From JBDRAU01 sp043823315 (GTDB taxonomy: Bacteria; Patescibacteriota; UBA1384; DTJR01): DNA of 22,501 nucleotides. The position numbers and the translations under genes were made by a program. How positions within the stretch are numbered: position 1 is the stretch's first letter; every line of letters begins with the position of its first letter. The notes under the pieces are model-generated. The model saw nothing but the letters and a program-made list of their open reading frames with translations, was not told where the DNA came from and searched no databases. This document shows, in pieces, positions 1-7,005 of the stretch. The DNA lies in the NCBI GenBank assembly GCA_043823315.1, contig JBDRAU010000071.1, forward strand, positions 1 through 22,501, in the 5' to 3' direction.

Positions 1-2
1 AT

Positions 3-78
3 GCGTCCATAGCTCAGTTGGTAGAGCGTCTGGTTTACATCCAGAAGGTCAGAGGTTCGAGCCCTCTTGGACGCACCA
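3..78 (+). tRNA. tRNA-Val (anticodon UAC)
   Basis: Full cloverleaf. Acceptor stem GCGTCCA (3-9) pairs with TGGACGC (68-74), discriminator A75, and CCA is encoded at 76-78. D stem GCTC/GAGC. Anticodon stem TCTGG (29-33) pairs with CCAGA (41-45) around loop TTTACAT, which puts TAC in the anticodon positions. T stem AGAGG/CCTCT closes a normal loop, TTCGAGC. Confidence 0.97.
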
Positions 79-114
79 AACGCAGGTTCGAGGATAATAT
101 TGTCTTGATGGGAA

Positions 115-137
115 TTTGGCGGTTCCACCCCGCCAAA
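115..137 (-). repeat. RGYGGAR-loop hairpin repeat, copy 1
   Basis: On the minus strand an 8-bp stem TTTGGCGG/CCGCCAAA encloses loop GGTGGAA. It lies between two tRNA genes. Same architecture as nine other copies in the window (8-bp stem, 7-nt loop), with a different stem sequence. The flanking 3' CTAA seen in most copies is missing here. The rest of 79-252 holds a small CCTGCC/GGCAGG hairpin near 198-213 and no gene. Confidence 0.75.
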
Positions 138-252
138 CTGCAGCGGTTACCAGCCAATTAAACGGGGCAAACCGAAAATGCCACAAATTCGAATCCCTGC
201 CTGCTGGCAGGTCTTGTCGCCCGCCAAGAAGCATAGTAGAATATTTTTAAAT

Positions 253-327
253 GCTGGAGTAGCTCATTGGTAGAGCACCGGTCTGAAAAACCGGGTGTAG
301 TTGGTCCGATTCCAACCTCCAGCACCA
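253..327 (+). tRNA. tRNA-Phe (anticodon GAA)
   Basis: Acceptor stem GCTGGAG (253-259) pairs with CTCCAGC (317-323), discriminator A324, CCA encoded at 325-327. D stem GCTC (262-265)/GAGC (273-276). Anticodon stem CCGGT/ACCGG around loop CTGAAAA gives anticodon GAA. T stem GTTGG (300-304)/CCAAC (312-316). The T loop reads TCCGATT, so position 55, normally U (pseudouridine), is C. The other two tRNAs in the window have the normal TTC. Confidence 0.95.
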
Positions 328-370
328 CCTTATCAACTAATGATCACCCGGACACTTGGAGTAATTAAAA

Positions 371-778
371 ATGATCAACACAGCAGAATTTTTTACTTAT
401 CAGCATTTGTTTACTCCCGCGGCCGAGCCGGTGAAATACGGCTTTTTGTTTTTTATCTTTTTTGGCGCGCTTATTATGGCCTCATTACTTTTATACTACG
501 CCGCTTCCAAGAAGAAAGTTAAGTTTCAAAAGGACTTTTATCGCCGTTTGGCAGATGCGTTTTTCTATCTACCAATCCTGATAATTTTATATATTTTTAT
601 CAGGCAAGGCGGTCTTCAAGTGATGAGCCAGAGGATTATATTTATTATTTTAGCGGTTTCATGGTTGATTTGGCTCGTTTATCTGTTATACTATCGCTTA
701 GCTGTTGTATCGAGATTATATCTTGAATACAACAAAAAAAAGAAAGAGGAGAAATATTTAAGAAATGGTAAAAACTAA
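371..778 (+). CDS. Small integral membrane protein, three predicted helices
   Basis: 135 residues, family not recognised. Three hydrophobic segments are visible: about residues 23-44 (rich in F, I, L), 67-80 and 87-106. The lysine-rich tail (KKKKEE near the end) would be cytoplasmic. GGAG at 358-361 precedes the ATG by 9 nt. The last 14 nt overlap the start of the S1 gene in another frame, so the two are probably translationally coupled. An alternative frame from 301 overlaps this gene but lacks a ribosome site and membrane pattern. The role is unknown; the link to S1 rests only on position. Confidence 0.8.
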   Translation: MINTAEFFTYQHLFTPAAEPVKYGFLFFIFFGALIMASLLLYYAASKKKVKFQKDFYRRLADAFFYLPILIILYIFIRQGGLQVMSQRIIFIILAVSWLIWLVYLLYYRLAVVSRLYLEYNKKKKEEKYLRNGKN

Positions 779-1853
779 AGAAGTAGAAACTAAAAAATCG
801 CTGACAATGGAAGAGCTGGCAGTGGAAGTCGGCGACAAGCTGGTACCTTTTGGCGTAGGGGATTCGGTAGAATGCACGGTTTTACAAAATGGATCACACA
901 GGGTTTTGTGCGATGTGCTTGGTCTAACCTGTGGATTTGTACCCGAAAAAGAATTTTCTTTTGATACTAAAGAATTGGCCGCGGGCGATAAAGTAGTCGG
1001 TTCGGTAATGTCGATGGAGGGAAAAGACGGGATGATCGTTTTATCACTTCGTCGCGCCGATCGCGACAAGCTTTGGGATACACTGCGCGAAAAAATGGAA
1101 AAGCAATCTACCTTGAACGTTCGCGTTGCCAGTGCCAACAGAGGCGGACTCATGGTCGATGCGGGCGGATTAACCGGATTTTTGCCGGTTTCCCAGCTTT
1201 CGGTCGATCACTATCCGAGAGTTGAAGGCGGCGATTCAGGTCAAATCTTGTATAAATTAAAAAGATTAGTCGGCGAAGCGGTTTCAGTTAAAATTATTGC
1301 GGTTGATAAAGCCGAAGAAAAGCTGATTTTTTCGGAAAAAGAAGCGGTCTCTGACGCGCTTGGCGGCGTTGAAAGTTTGTTTGAAGTCGGCGAAGTTGTC
1401 GAAGGCGTGATCTCCGGTATTGCTCCTTTTGGGCTTTTTATTAACCTAAGGTCTATCGAAGGGCTGATTCACATTTCTGAAGTTTCTTGGGATCATGTGT
1501 CTGACCTGAACAAAGCATTCAAGGTTGGTCAGAAAGTCAAAGCCAAGGTTGTCAAAATTGAAAATGGCAAAGTTTCGCTTTCGATCAAGAGATTGTCCGA
1601 CGATCCGTGGATAGAGCATATGAAAAAGCTCAAGGTTGGCCAAAAGGTCAAGGGCGAAGTCGGCAAGGTTACTGCCTACGGCGCGTTTGTTAAACTGCCT
1701 GAAGGACTTGAAGGACTCGTTCACATCGGAGCAACCGGAGGCGATCCCAAGAAAGTCAAAGATCTAAAGCCTGGTGAGAAGAAAGAATTCGAAGTAATTG
1801 AACTCAAACCCGAAGCTAGGAGGATCGGATTGAGGCTCCTTAATAAGTCCTGA
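765..1853 (+). CDS. rpsA: Ribosomal protein S1-like protein with four S1 domains
   Basis: 362 residues. Four tandem S1 (OB-fold) RNA-binding domains are visible: about residues 30-105, 115-200 (divergent), 210-280 (typical GEVVEGVISGIAPFGLFINL and GLIHISEVSW) and 290-360 (KVTAYGAFVKL, GLEGLVHIG). In bacteria S1 recruits mRNA to the 30S subunit. Enterobacterial S1 has six domains; four- to five-domain forms are common elsewhere. Purine-rich AGAGGAG (745-751) lies 13 nt before the ATG, a long spacing, so coupling with the overlapping upstream gene probably matters. The TGA stop is followed 3 nt later by a hairpin repeat. Assignment to the S1 family is firm; whether it is the ribosomal S1 or a paralogue is less certain. 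Confidence 0.92.
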   Translation: MVKTKEVETKKSLTMEELAVEVGDKLVPFGVGDSVECTVLQNGSHRVLCDVLGLTCGFVPEKEFSFDTKELAAGDKVVGSVMSMEGKDGMIVLSLRRADRDKLWDTLREKMEKQSTLNVRVASANRGGLMVDAGGLTGFLPVSQLSVDHYPRVEGGDSGQILYKLKRLVGEAVSVKIIAVDKAEEKLIFSEKEAVSDALGGVESLFEVGEVVEGVISGIAPFGLFINLRSIEGLIHISEVSWDHVSDLNKAFKVGQKVKAKVVKIENGKVSLSIKRLSDDPWIEHMKKLKVGQKVKGEVGKVTAYGAFVKLPEGLEGLVHIGATGGDPKKVKDLKPGEKKEFEVIELKPEARRIGLRLLNKS

Positions 1854-1856
1854 ACC

Positions 1857-1879
1857 GGTTTTCGAGTGGAGCGAAAACC
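1857..1879 (+). repeat. RGYGGAR-loop hairpin repeat, copy 2
   Basis: Stem GGTTTTCG/CGAAAACC (8 bp) with loop AGTGGAG, followed by TAA. It begins 3 nt after the S1 stop codon on the same strand, so it would be the first structure in the 3' untranslated region. Confidence 0.8.
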
Positions 1880-2180
1880 TAATGAAGTGTCGAAGGACGC
1901 GTAGAATCGGTTTAAGACTGGTGGATTAGGGAAATATTATTCGAGTTTGTCGATAATCCATGGAGTTCCTTTACAGGGTTGAAAAAAAGTAATACTGTTC
2001 GAGCGAGCACATTCGACAAGCTCAGTATAAACTTCGCGAGTCGAGAATACGGGGAACTTCTCCATAAAGTCGAAGAATAAAGACAAGCGCACGAGGTCGA
2101 AGAATGAGTGTTTATTGTTCGAGCGCAGCCTGCATACCCTGCCTGTTGGCAGGCAGGCGGCAGGCAAGTCGAGAACATCC
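1880..2180. repeat. Cluster of TCGA-type dispersed repeats
   Basis: A gene-free stretch filled with short pieces recurring elsewhere: TTCGAGCGAGC, GAGTCGAGAA, CATAAAGTCGAA and TATTGTTCGAGC. Related blocks occur near 4410, 8548, 16850 and 20645. Near 2135-2165 there is a nested CCTGCC/GGCAGG hairpin of the same kind as near 198. Open frames across it on the minus strand consist of repeat sequence and have no ribosome site, so I call no gene here. Confidence 0.65.
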
Positions 2181-2181
2181 A

Positions 2182-2210
2182 TTGACTTTTAGGGAGAAAA
2201 GAGTTAGAAT
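2182..2210 (+). promoter_or_regulatory. Promoter of the PHP phosphoesterase gene
   Basis: TTGACT (2182-2187), 17-nt spacer, TAGAAT (2205-2210). Expected start near 2217, leaving a leader of about 125 nt before the GTG at 2344. Confidence 0.65.
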
Positions 2211-2221
2211 TTGATGTTTTG

Positions 2222-2257
2222 AAGGCAGAGCTTTGAAATACTTCAAAGCTCTGCCTT
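2222..2257 (+). promoter_or_regulatory. Perfect 16-bp hairpin at the start of the PHP gene leader
   Basis: AAGGCAGAGCTTTGAA (2222-2237), loop ATAC, then the exact complement to 2257. It begins a few nt after the predicted transcription start. The following bases TATACCCGTTTT are only weakly T-rich, so it could be a poor terminator or attenuator, an RNA-stabilising 5' hairpin, or the terminator of something older. No choice can be made from sequence alone. Confidence 0.55.
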
Positions 2258-2305
2258 TATACCCGTTTTAGCGGGGGATGAGGGCGATCGTTTTTTGACA
2301 ATCTA

Positions 2306-2326
2306 GAAATCCACTAAGTGGATTTC
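2306..2326 (+). promoter_or_regulatory. 9-bp inverted repeat just upstream of the PHP gene ribosome site
   Basis: GAAATCCAC (2306-2314), TAA, GTGGATTTC (2318-2326), a perfect inverted repeat ending 2 nt before Shine-Dalgarno AAAGGAG (2329-2335). It could be an operator or a leader hairpin next to the ribosome site. A TTGACA at 2295-2300 precedes it, but no convincing -10 follows. Confidence 0.45.
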
Positions 2327-2343
2327 ACAAAGGAGATGGTCGC

Positions 2344-4233
2344 GTGAAAACGTTGATAGCAGTTGTGGCTGTACTGGTCTGTTCGTGGGTAGTTGCCGAG
2401 CCACCTGTTCCAGACGGCCAGATGCGCATCGTGATGCACGCTCATTACGATGGTGATGACGGCTTTCGCACGATGCGAGAAGTGATTCAGCATTTCAAGG
2501 ATCTTGGGGCAGAGGCAGTGGTAATGACGCCACATGCTCATGTTTTGCCCGAATCAGAGACGTACCTTGATAAGTACACTAGGTGGCTTGGTGTATACCG
2601 CATCAAGTTCAAGAAAGCAGCACTCACCGCGGTCGACTATCTGCGCGATGTCGATGACGCCTGCGACATCTTGCCGGTTGTTCCTGGATTCGAAGTTGGT
2701 ACCGATCCTTCGCATTTTCTGGCTGTGCCTTGTTGGATAGAAGGTCTCGACCGGCTCTGCCAGGAAATCATCAAGATCGGTCAGCAGATCAATACGATCG
2801 GGTATCCGACCGCGATTCGCGCCATCGACCGTATCATGCAGGAGACGGGCGGGTTTATGATTCAGGCCCACCCGTTCAACCCCAGCTACCCGTTCGTCTA
2901 CGACTTCAGCGAGTGCCAGAGCGCAGTCGGAGTCGAGTTCATGAACGAGCGCTGGAGTGATCACGATAATACGCGCGATCGCTTACTCGAGGTTCAAAAG
3001 ACCACCAGTCGGCCAGCCATCGCTACCTCGGGAGTGGATTTTCACCTTGACGAGGGCGATGCCGGTACCATCGAGGGATTTCTGGCCAACACGAAGGAAT
3101 ATTCGGGGACAGCCGGCAAGGCCAAGGCGATCGCACAAACGTTTCTGAACGCGACTGCCTACGAGAACCGTCTAGCGTACATACCCAGTAAGCGTTGGGT
3201 CTATCTCTTCGGTCGCACGCAAAACCCGATGCTGATCGCAACACTGATCCGCGACGGGCGCTGCTATGCGGCCTACGATGAGGCTCGGATCGTAGCAATC
3301 ACCGCCATGCCGGGCATGAAGTACAAGCCGGCTATCGGAAGCGAGTTTGTGATCTCGACTCGCGGAATACCCGCCGAGAGCCAGGCACTCGACTTCTGTT
3401 TCGTTGATGATGTAACGAAAGAAGTAACGAAGCGCTTTATTCGGTGGCATGATGATCCTGATGGTACAAGAACTGCTTCGGTGAAGATGAGCGATCTGCG
3501 CCGAGATGCGTCCCACCCCGGCAAGTTGATCATCTCTTCTCCGTGGTTTACCACTTCGGCGATTTGCATCGAGGCTTCCGCAAGTCCCCAAGTTGCCGAG
3601 CAGCCCAAGGGACCAACGAGCATATCCATCCCTCCTGCCGTGGAGGTGCAAACGCCTGCAACCCAGCCGACCCAACCAACACAAACTCCTGCGACTAAGC
3701 TGACGACCACACAACGGCCTGCGTCGACAGGAGGTACCTCGGGTACGGGTCGATGGTCTGGTCCAATCAACCACGTCAAGTTCCATGCGCCTGTAGACGC
3801 GCAAGACCAAGTGTGTAAGCCTTGGGGAAAACTGGAAATTACGATCGTTACCTCAGACTATGCCAAAATAGTTCAGAGTCCCGGCCTGGAAAAAGCTTCG
3901 TGTTCGGGCTCTGGAACATTGACCGGCAATGACGGGAGGAGATACAGCTTCGAATTTGTGTCGAGTAATTTGGGCTTGTATTATAGGTCGGCGGAGGACA
4001 GACAGAACTATGTCCTCTCGTGTACCGCAAGGTTGACGCCTTCTCTGAAAATCAGCCTTCCGAAATATGGGGAATGGACCGTAGACTATGGCGAGTTGTA
4101 TGATCTCAGTCTAGATTGGTACTTTCCTAAGGGAGGTGGGCCTAACGCGGCCCGCCTGGACGTTTCCCTGTCCCGTCCTGCGGTCATGGCCGAACGGTGG
4201 GTGGATTTGCGCGGATATCTCAACGCACAATAG
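2344..4233 (+). CDS. Secreted PHP-domain metallophosphoesterase with C-terminal beta domain
   Basis: 629 residues, GTG start set by AAAGGAG 8 nt upstream. Residues 1-18 form a signal peptide (positive start, hydrophobic core, VVA before EPP). The PHP fold follows with its metal-ligand motifs in order: MHAHYDGDDG (H32, H34), TPHAH (H64, H66), PGFE (E117) with H124, QAHP (174-177) and SGVDFH (D232, H234). Known PHP proteins hydrolyse phosphoesters; the substrate here is unknown. A Pro/Thr-rich linker around residues 420-465 leads to a C-terminal domain of about 160 residues that looks beta-rich and is not recognised. The gene is clearly more GC-rich than its neighbours and has its own promoter and terminator, suggesting transfer. 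A secreted PHP protein is unusual, because most are cytoplasmic. Confidence 0.85.
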   Translation: MKTLIAVVAVLVCSWVVAEPPVPDGQMRIVMHAHYDGDDGFRTMREVIQHFKDLGAEAVVMTPHAHVLPESETYLDKYTRWLGVYRIKFKKAALTAVDYLRDVDDACDILPVVPGFEVGTDPSHFLAVPCWIEGLDRLCQEIIKIGQQINTIGYPTAIRAIDRIMQETGGFMIQAHPFNPSYPFVYDFSECQSAVGVEFMNERWSDHDNTRDRLLEVQKTTSRPAIATSGVDFHLDEGDAGTIEGFLANTKEYSGTAGKAKAIAQTFLNATAYENRLAYIPSKRWVYLFGRTQNPMLIATLIRDGRCYAAYDEARIVAITAMPGMKYKPAIGSEFVISTRGIPAESQALDFCFVDDVTKEVTKRFIRWHDDPDGTRTASVKMSDLRRDASHPGKLIISSPWFTTSAICIEASASPQVAEQPKGPTSISIPPAVEVQTPATQPTQPTQTPATKLTTTQRPASTGGTSGTGRWSGPINHVKFHAPVDAQDQVCKPWGKLEITIVTSDYAKIVQSPGLEKASCSGSGTLTGNDGRRYSFEFVSSNLGLYYRSAEDRQNYVLSCTARLTPSLKISLPKYGEWTVDYGELYDLSLDWYFPKGGGPNAARLDVSLSRPAVMAERWVDLRGYLNAQ

Positions 4234-4278
4234 GGTGTTTGTCAAAAACACCAAGATCTAAGCTAGATCAGCATTTCG

Positions 4279-4318
4279 GCGCCGTCCCTCCGCTACCTGC
4301 GGGAGGACGGCGCTTTTC
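4279..4318 (+). terminator. Intrinsic terminator of the PHP gene
   Basis: A stem of 15 positions with one mismatch (4279-4293 with 4299-4313), loop TACCT, then TTTTCTTTTTC. The lower stem is GCGCCGTCC/GGACGGCGC. Confidence 0.9.
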
Positions 4319-4404
4319 TTTTTCTTGAATAAAACCCCTATCTATGCTAAAGTAATAATCTGACGTTCATCTTATTTTTATGAATTAACACGACTTGCGT
4401 AAAA

Positions 4405-4475
4405 TATCTTTATTCTTCGACCAAGCAAAGCGCGTGGAGAAGCTACAAAGGTTCTCGACAACCTCGAACAATAAT
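4405..4475. repeat. TCGA-type dispersed repeat upstream of the NrnA operon
   Basis: Begins with TTATTCTTCGA and ends with CCTCGAACAATAATTC, so the ends are imperfect inverted copies, as in the block at 16850-16938. The rest of 4319-4510 is AT-rich with no clear -35/-10 pair. Confidence 0.55.
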
Positions 4476-4510
4476 TCTACATAAGTCGTAAATCAACTAA
4501 CAATCAAACT

Positions 4511-4984
4511 ATGCAAATTTCAAAAAACAAACAAAACTATTTGGAAATAAAAACCAAATCGGCTCTAATCGTAATCGACGGCAAAATTACGATCAATGAT
4601 GTTTCGCTCGAGGGTGCCGGAGAATATGAAATCGGCGAAGTTTCGCTCGAGGGAGTCGATGACAATGTTTACATTTGCCAAGGTGACGATATTAATTTTG
4701 CCATCGTGAATTTCAAAGAAAAAATTGACAAAGAAACGATCGAAAAACTGTCGAGCGTCTCGCTTCTGTTTGCTAGAGTCGATGAAAATGTCGATGCGGC
4801 TATCGAACAGGTCAGTCAGATTGAGCCCAGTGTGGCGATTTATATCGGCTCAACGAGCTCGCAAGCTAAGATAAAATCGGCTGGCGTAGATCTCGAACCA
4901 AAGGAGAGTTTAAAGCTTACGAAAAAAGATTTGGAAGGGGCGGAAAACTCATACTTTATCGAGACAGAAAATGGCGGAAGCTAA
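4511..4984 (+). CDS. Degenerate metallo-beta-lactamase-fold protein (UlaG-like)
   Basis: 157 residues. The stretch GAGEYEIGEVSLEGV (about residues 36-50) resembles the GPGEYEV.G....G segment of small UlaG-like metallo-beta-lactamase proteins common in CPR genomes. The metal-binding HxHxDH motif and other histidine ligands are absent; the protein has no histidine that I can see. It is therefore probably a non-catalytic relative, and the family assignment is by motif memory only. The 3' end overlaps the NrnA start by 14 nt, implying co-translation. No Shine-Dalgarno precedes the ATG; AACAAT at 4499-4504 is a weak -10 candidate 6 nt upstream, compatible with a leaderless message. Confidence 0.6.
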   Translation: MQISKNKQNYLEIKTKSALIVIDGKITINDVSLEGAGEYEIGEVSLEGVDDNVYICQGDDINFAIVNFKEKIDKETIEKLSSVSLLFARVDENVDAAIEQVSQIEPSVAIYIGSTSSQAKIKSAGVDLEPKESLKLTKKDLEGAENSYFIETENGGS

Positions 4985-5921
4985 AGCGCTACACTCTTTT
5001 TTTGACAAGGCGCAAAACATTCTTGTTTTACTTCATCAATCCCCCGATGGGGATACGATCTCTTCTGCTTTGGCGCTCGGGACATACTTGCGCAGAATCG
5101 GCAAAAAAGTGGATTTGGCGGTTAACGACGGGATTCCCGAGGTCTTTGAATTTTTACTAAGCGAAGAAGATATCAAGAAAGATTTTCTCCTCGGAGATTA
5201 CGATTTGATAATTGCGGTTGATTGCGGCGATGCGCTTCGGACCGGTTTTCCCGCGAGGCTCGAGCAGATTTCAAAAACCAAACCGCTTATAAACATCGAT
5301 CATCACTTTAGAAATAATTTGCACAAGATCGCAGCTTTTAATTTGGTCGATCCGGAAGCGGCAGCGACCTCACAAATCATTTACGAACTCTTGAAGGAAT
5401 TCGGCGCCAAAATCGACTCCAAACTTGCAACTTATGTTTTGGCTGGAATTTACTACGACACCGGCGGTTTTCATCACTCCAATGTCACTAAGCGAACGCT
5501 GGAAGTTGTTTCCGATTGTGTTCGCCTCGGCGGCAGGATGAGTCAAATCGTTAAAAATATTTCAGCAAACAAAAAAACTTCCAGTTTAAAACTTTGGGGA
5601 ATTGCCCTAAAAAAGATGAAGGTTAAATCAAACGGAGTTGTTTACGCGGTTTTGAAAAATAAGGATTTGGTCGAGGCGGGGGCGCATACAGATGAGGCTT
5701 CGGGGCTAGTTAATTTGATAAATTCTGTATCTGAAAGCAAGCTGGCACTCTTGTTAATCGAGACTCCTGATGGTAAAATCAAAGCCAGTTTGCGCACCGA
5801 AAACGATAATGTCGATGTTTCTGCCTTTGCCCGTCTTTTTGGCGGCGGAGGCCATCGCAAAGCAGCAGGGTTTACGATAGAGGAAGACATCCTACCCGTG
5901 TCATTCCGGACTCCCGCCTGA
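4971..5921 (+). CDS. nrnA: NrnA-like DHH phosphoesterase (nanoRNase/pAp phosphatase)
   Basis: 316 residues, the usual length. The DHH catalytic domain shows H22QSPDGD28 (metal ligands H22, D26, D28), D84CGD and the signature D110-H111-H112. The DHHA1 domain ends with GGGGHRKAAG (about 291-300), the substrate-binding glycine loop. NrnA degrades 2-5 nt RNAs and in many bacteria removes phosphate from pAp. It shares 14 nt with the preceding gene. The last residues, after EEDI, and the TGA stop come from a palindromic repeat (5898 onward) rather than ancestral coding sequence, so the C-terminus has been rewritten. Substrate choice (oligoribonucleotide, pAp, cyclic dinucleotide products) is not determined by the sequence. 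Confidence 0.92.
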   Translation: MAEAKALHSFFDKAQNILVLLHQSPDGDTISSALALGTYLRRIGKKVDLAVNDGIPEVFEFLLSEEDIKKDFLLGDYDLIIAVDCGDALRTGFPARLEQISKTKPLINIDHHFRNNLHKIAAFNLVDPEAAATSQIIYELLKEFGAKIDSKLATYVLAGIYYDTGGFHHSNVTKRTLEVVSDCVRLGGRMSQIVKNISANKKTSSLKLWGIALKKMKVKSNGVVYAVLKNKDLVEAGAHTDEASGLVNLINSVSESKLALLLIETPDGKIKASLRTENDNVDVSAFARLFGGGGHRKAAGFTIEEDILPVSFRTPA

Positions 5922-6045
5922 ACAATTCATTCGGGCAGGTGATCCGGAATCTAGAATGCCCGAATGGCCTGCCCGCCCGCCTGCAGCGTTGTAGCAGCTT
6001 CGGGCAGGCAGTCGCTGAAGCGATAGCTTCTGCAGGCGGGCGGAA
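5896..6045. repeat. Nested palindromic repeat block
   Basis: Starts inside the NrnA C-terminus with a GTCATTCCGGA...TCCGGAATCTAGA palindrome, the same kind found within alaS. It then has a 13-bp inverted repeat, CGCCCGCCTGCAG (5974-5986) with its complement at 6030-6042, enclosing CGGGCAGGCAG and a GCTGAAGC/GCTTC-type arm. No gene is contained. Confidence 0.75.
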
Positions 6046-6079
6046 TGGTATACGCGTATTATAAATAACTAAAAATTCA

Positions 6080-6107
6080 TTGAAAGATAGTTAGAAGAAG
6101 TTAGAAT
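6080..6107 (+). promoter_or_regulatory. Promoter of tRNA-Leu
   Basis: TTGAAA (6080-6085), 16-nt spacer, TAGAAT (6102-6107), with the tRNA starting 9 nt after the -10 box. Confidence 0.65.
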
Positions 6108-6115
6108 AGCAATAT

Positions 6116-6203
6116 GGCGCGGTGTCGTAATCGGTAGCCGAGGCAGACTTAAAATCTGTTGGTCGTATAGACCGTGTGGGTTCGAGTCCCACCCGCGCCA
6201 CCA
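6116..6203 (+). tRNA. tRNA-Leu (anticodon UAA)
   Basis: Class II tRNA of 88 nt. Acceptor GGCGCGG (6116-6122) pairs with CCGCGCC (6193-6199), discriminator A6200, CCA encoded. Anticodon loop CTTAAAA on stem GCAGA/TCTGT gives TAA. A long variable arm (GGTCGTATAGACC region) is present. T stem GTGGG/CCCAC closes loop TTCGAGT. Confidence 0.97.
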
Positions 6204-6267
6204 TGTTTTGTTAGATCGTTAGTTTACTAGATTGTATTTAAACAAATTTTACAAAATCTCTACTTTT

Positions 6268-6303
6268 ACAAAACTTCCACGCTTCGAAGCGTGGAAGTTT
6301 TGT
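6268..6303. terminator. Bidirectional terminator, 36-nt perfect palindrome
   Basis: An exact palindrome centred at 6285/6286 (AACTTCCACGCTTC and its complement), with A/T-rich arms giving U tracts on both strands. It lies between convergent tRNA-Leu (+) and the TrpR-like gene (-), so it can end both transcripts. Confidence 0.85.
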
Positions 6304-6321
6304 TTAAAAATAATTAATGAT

Positions 6322-6822
6322 TTATCTCGAAAGTAGTGAGGATAAACGTCTGTAAAGGCTGCTTTTTTTATCGAGTTGGGCTATCGTTTTTTCTAGTTTC
6401 CTCTTATGTCTTTTGCCGGCGGTGGAAATGATTTCTTCCAGAAGAATTTCCGGCCAATAATATTGCGGAAATTTCCTCTTTATCTCTGACCATTGCTTGG
6501 GACGAATATCAATTTCGGGCACAGATTTGGTTCTCTCTAGGATTAGTCTGTAACCCTCTCCTGATATTTTTAGCCACTCGCTAACTCTGGCGATCGTTCC
6601 TTCGCTGACCTTAAGCTTCATTTTGATCTCTTCATATTCAAAGTTGTTGATTAATAATTCGGCAATTTTGAGCCTTAAGGCTAATCTTTCAGCTTCAGTT
6701 TTGGACAGTATGTCGGTTAAAAACTTTGCCGCTTCATCTTCTTTTCTGATCTGACAGAGCGCTTGGCACAATCTTAAGATAAGTGCATTCTTTTCTCTTT
6801 GTGGTAGTTTGGATTTTGGCAT
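6322..6822 (-). CDS. TrpR-like (YerC/YecD family) DNA-binding protein
   Basis: 166 residues. Residues about 12-95 match the Trp-repressor superfamily: LCQALCQIRKEDEAAKFL, the SKTEAERLALRLKIAELL core, and a helix-turn-helix at EIKMKLKVSEGTIARVSEWL. YerC-type proteins are about 100 residues; here an additional basic tail of about 70 residues follows (IRPKQWSEIKRKFPQYYWPEILLEEII, then KRHKRKLEK). It would act as a transcription factor; its ligand and targets are unknown. A good promoter lies upstream and its -10 box overlaps the palindrome ACTTCGAAGT, which suggests autoregulation. No Shine-Dalgarno precedes the ATG. Family assignment is strong, function inferred. Confidence 0.85.
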   Translation of the reverse strand: MPKSKLPQREKNALILRLCQALCQIRKEDEAAKFLTDILSKTEAERLALRLKIAELLINNFEYEEIKMKLKVSEGTIARVSEWLKISGEGYRLILERTKSVPEIDIRPKQWSEIKRKFPQYYWPEILLEEIISTAGKRHKRKLEKTIAQLDKKSSLYRRLSSLLSR

Positions 6823-6833
6823 TTTTGTTACAA

Positions 6834-6878
6834 TACTTCAACACTTCGAAGTATGGAAGAAATGTAAAATTTTGTCAA
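6834..6878 (-). promoter_or_regulatory. Promoter and probable operator of the TrpR-like gene
   Basis: On the minus strand: TTGACA (6878-6873), 17-nt spacer, CATACT (6855-6850). The palindrome ACTTCGAAGT (6843-6852) overlaps the -10 box, and a further ACTTCA half site lies at about 6835-6840. Placement at the -10/start region fits repressor binding. Confidence 0.7.
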
Positions 6879-6910
6879 TTAAGTAAACAAAATTTGTGTT
6901 AGGACTTCGG

Positions 6911-6936
6911 AAAAAATAGCCATTCGGCTATTTTTT
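6911..6936. terminator. Terminator-like hairpin with no adjacent gene end
   Basis: AAAAAATAGCC (6911-6921), loop ATTC, GGCTATTTTTT (6926-6936). It is nearly the same as the methyltransferase terminator at 7909-7936. No gene ends here now; about 70 nt further on lies a copy of the methyltransferase 3' end. Confidence 0.7.
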
Positions 6937-7005
6937 GGTTAAGATGTTCTCATGCAAAAGATTCTAAATAAATACGAGTAGGATTGAGCTCTATTCAGTT
7001 TTATC

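Noticed and set aside
79..252. Possible third tRNA around ATTCGAATCC near 186-195
   Set aside because: The sequence before the loop does not pair with that after it, and no acceptor stem was found; it holds a hairpin repeat instead.
1912..2182. Two overlapping minus-strand open frames
   Set aside because: Repeat-derived sequence with no start signals.
3172..3810. Long antisense open frames within the PHP gene
   Set aside because: Shadow frames favoured by high GC; the plus frame has a signal peptide and metal motifs.
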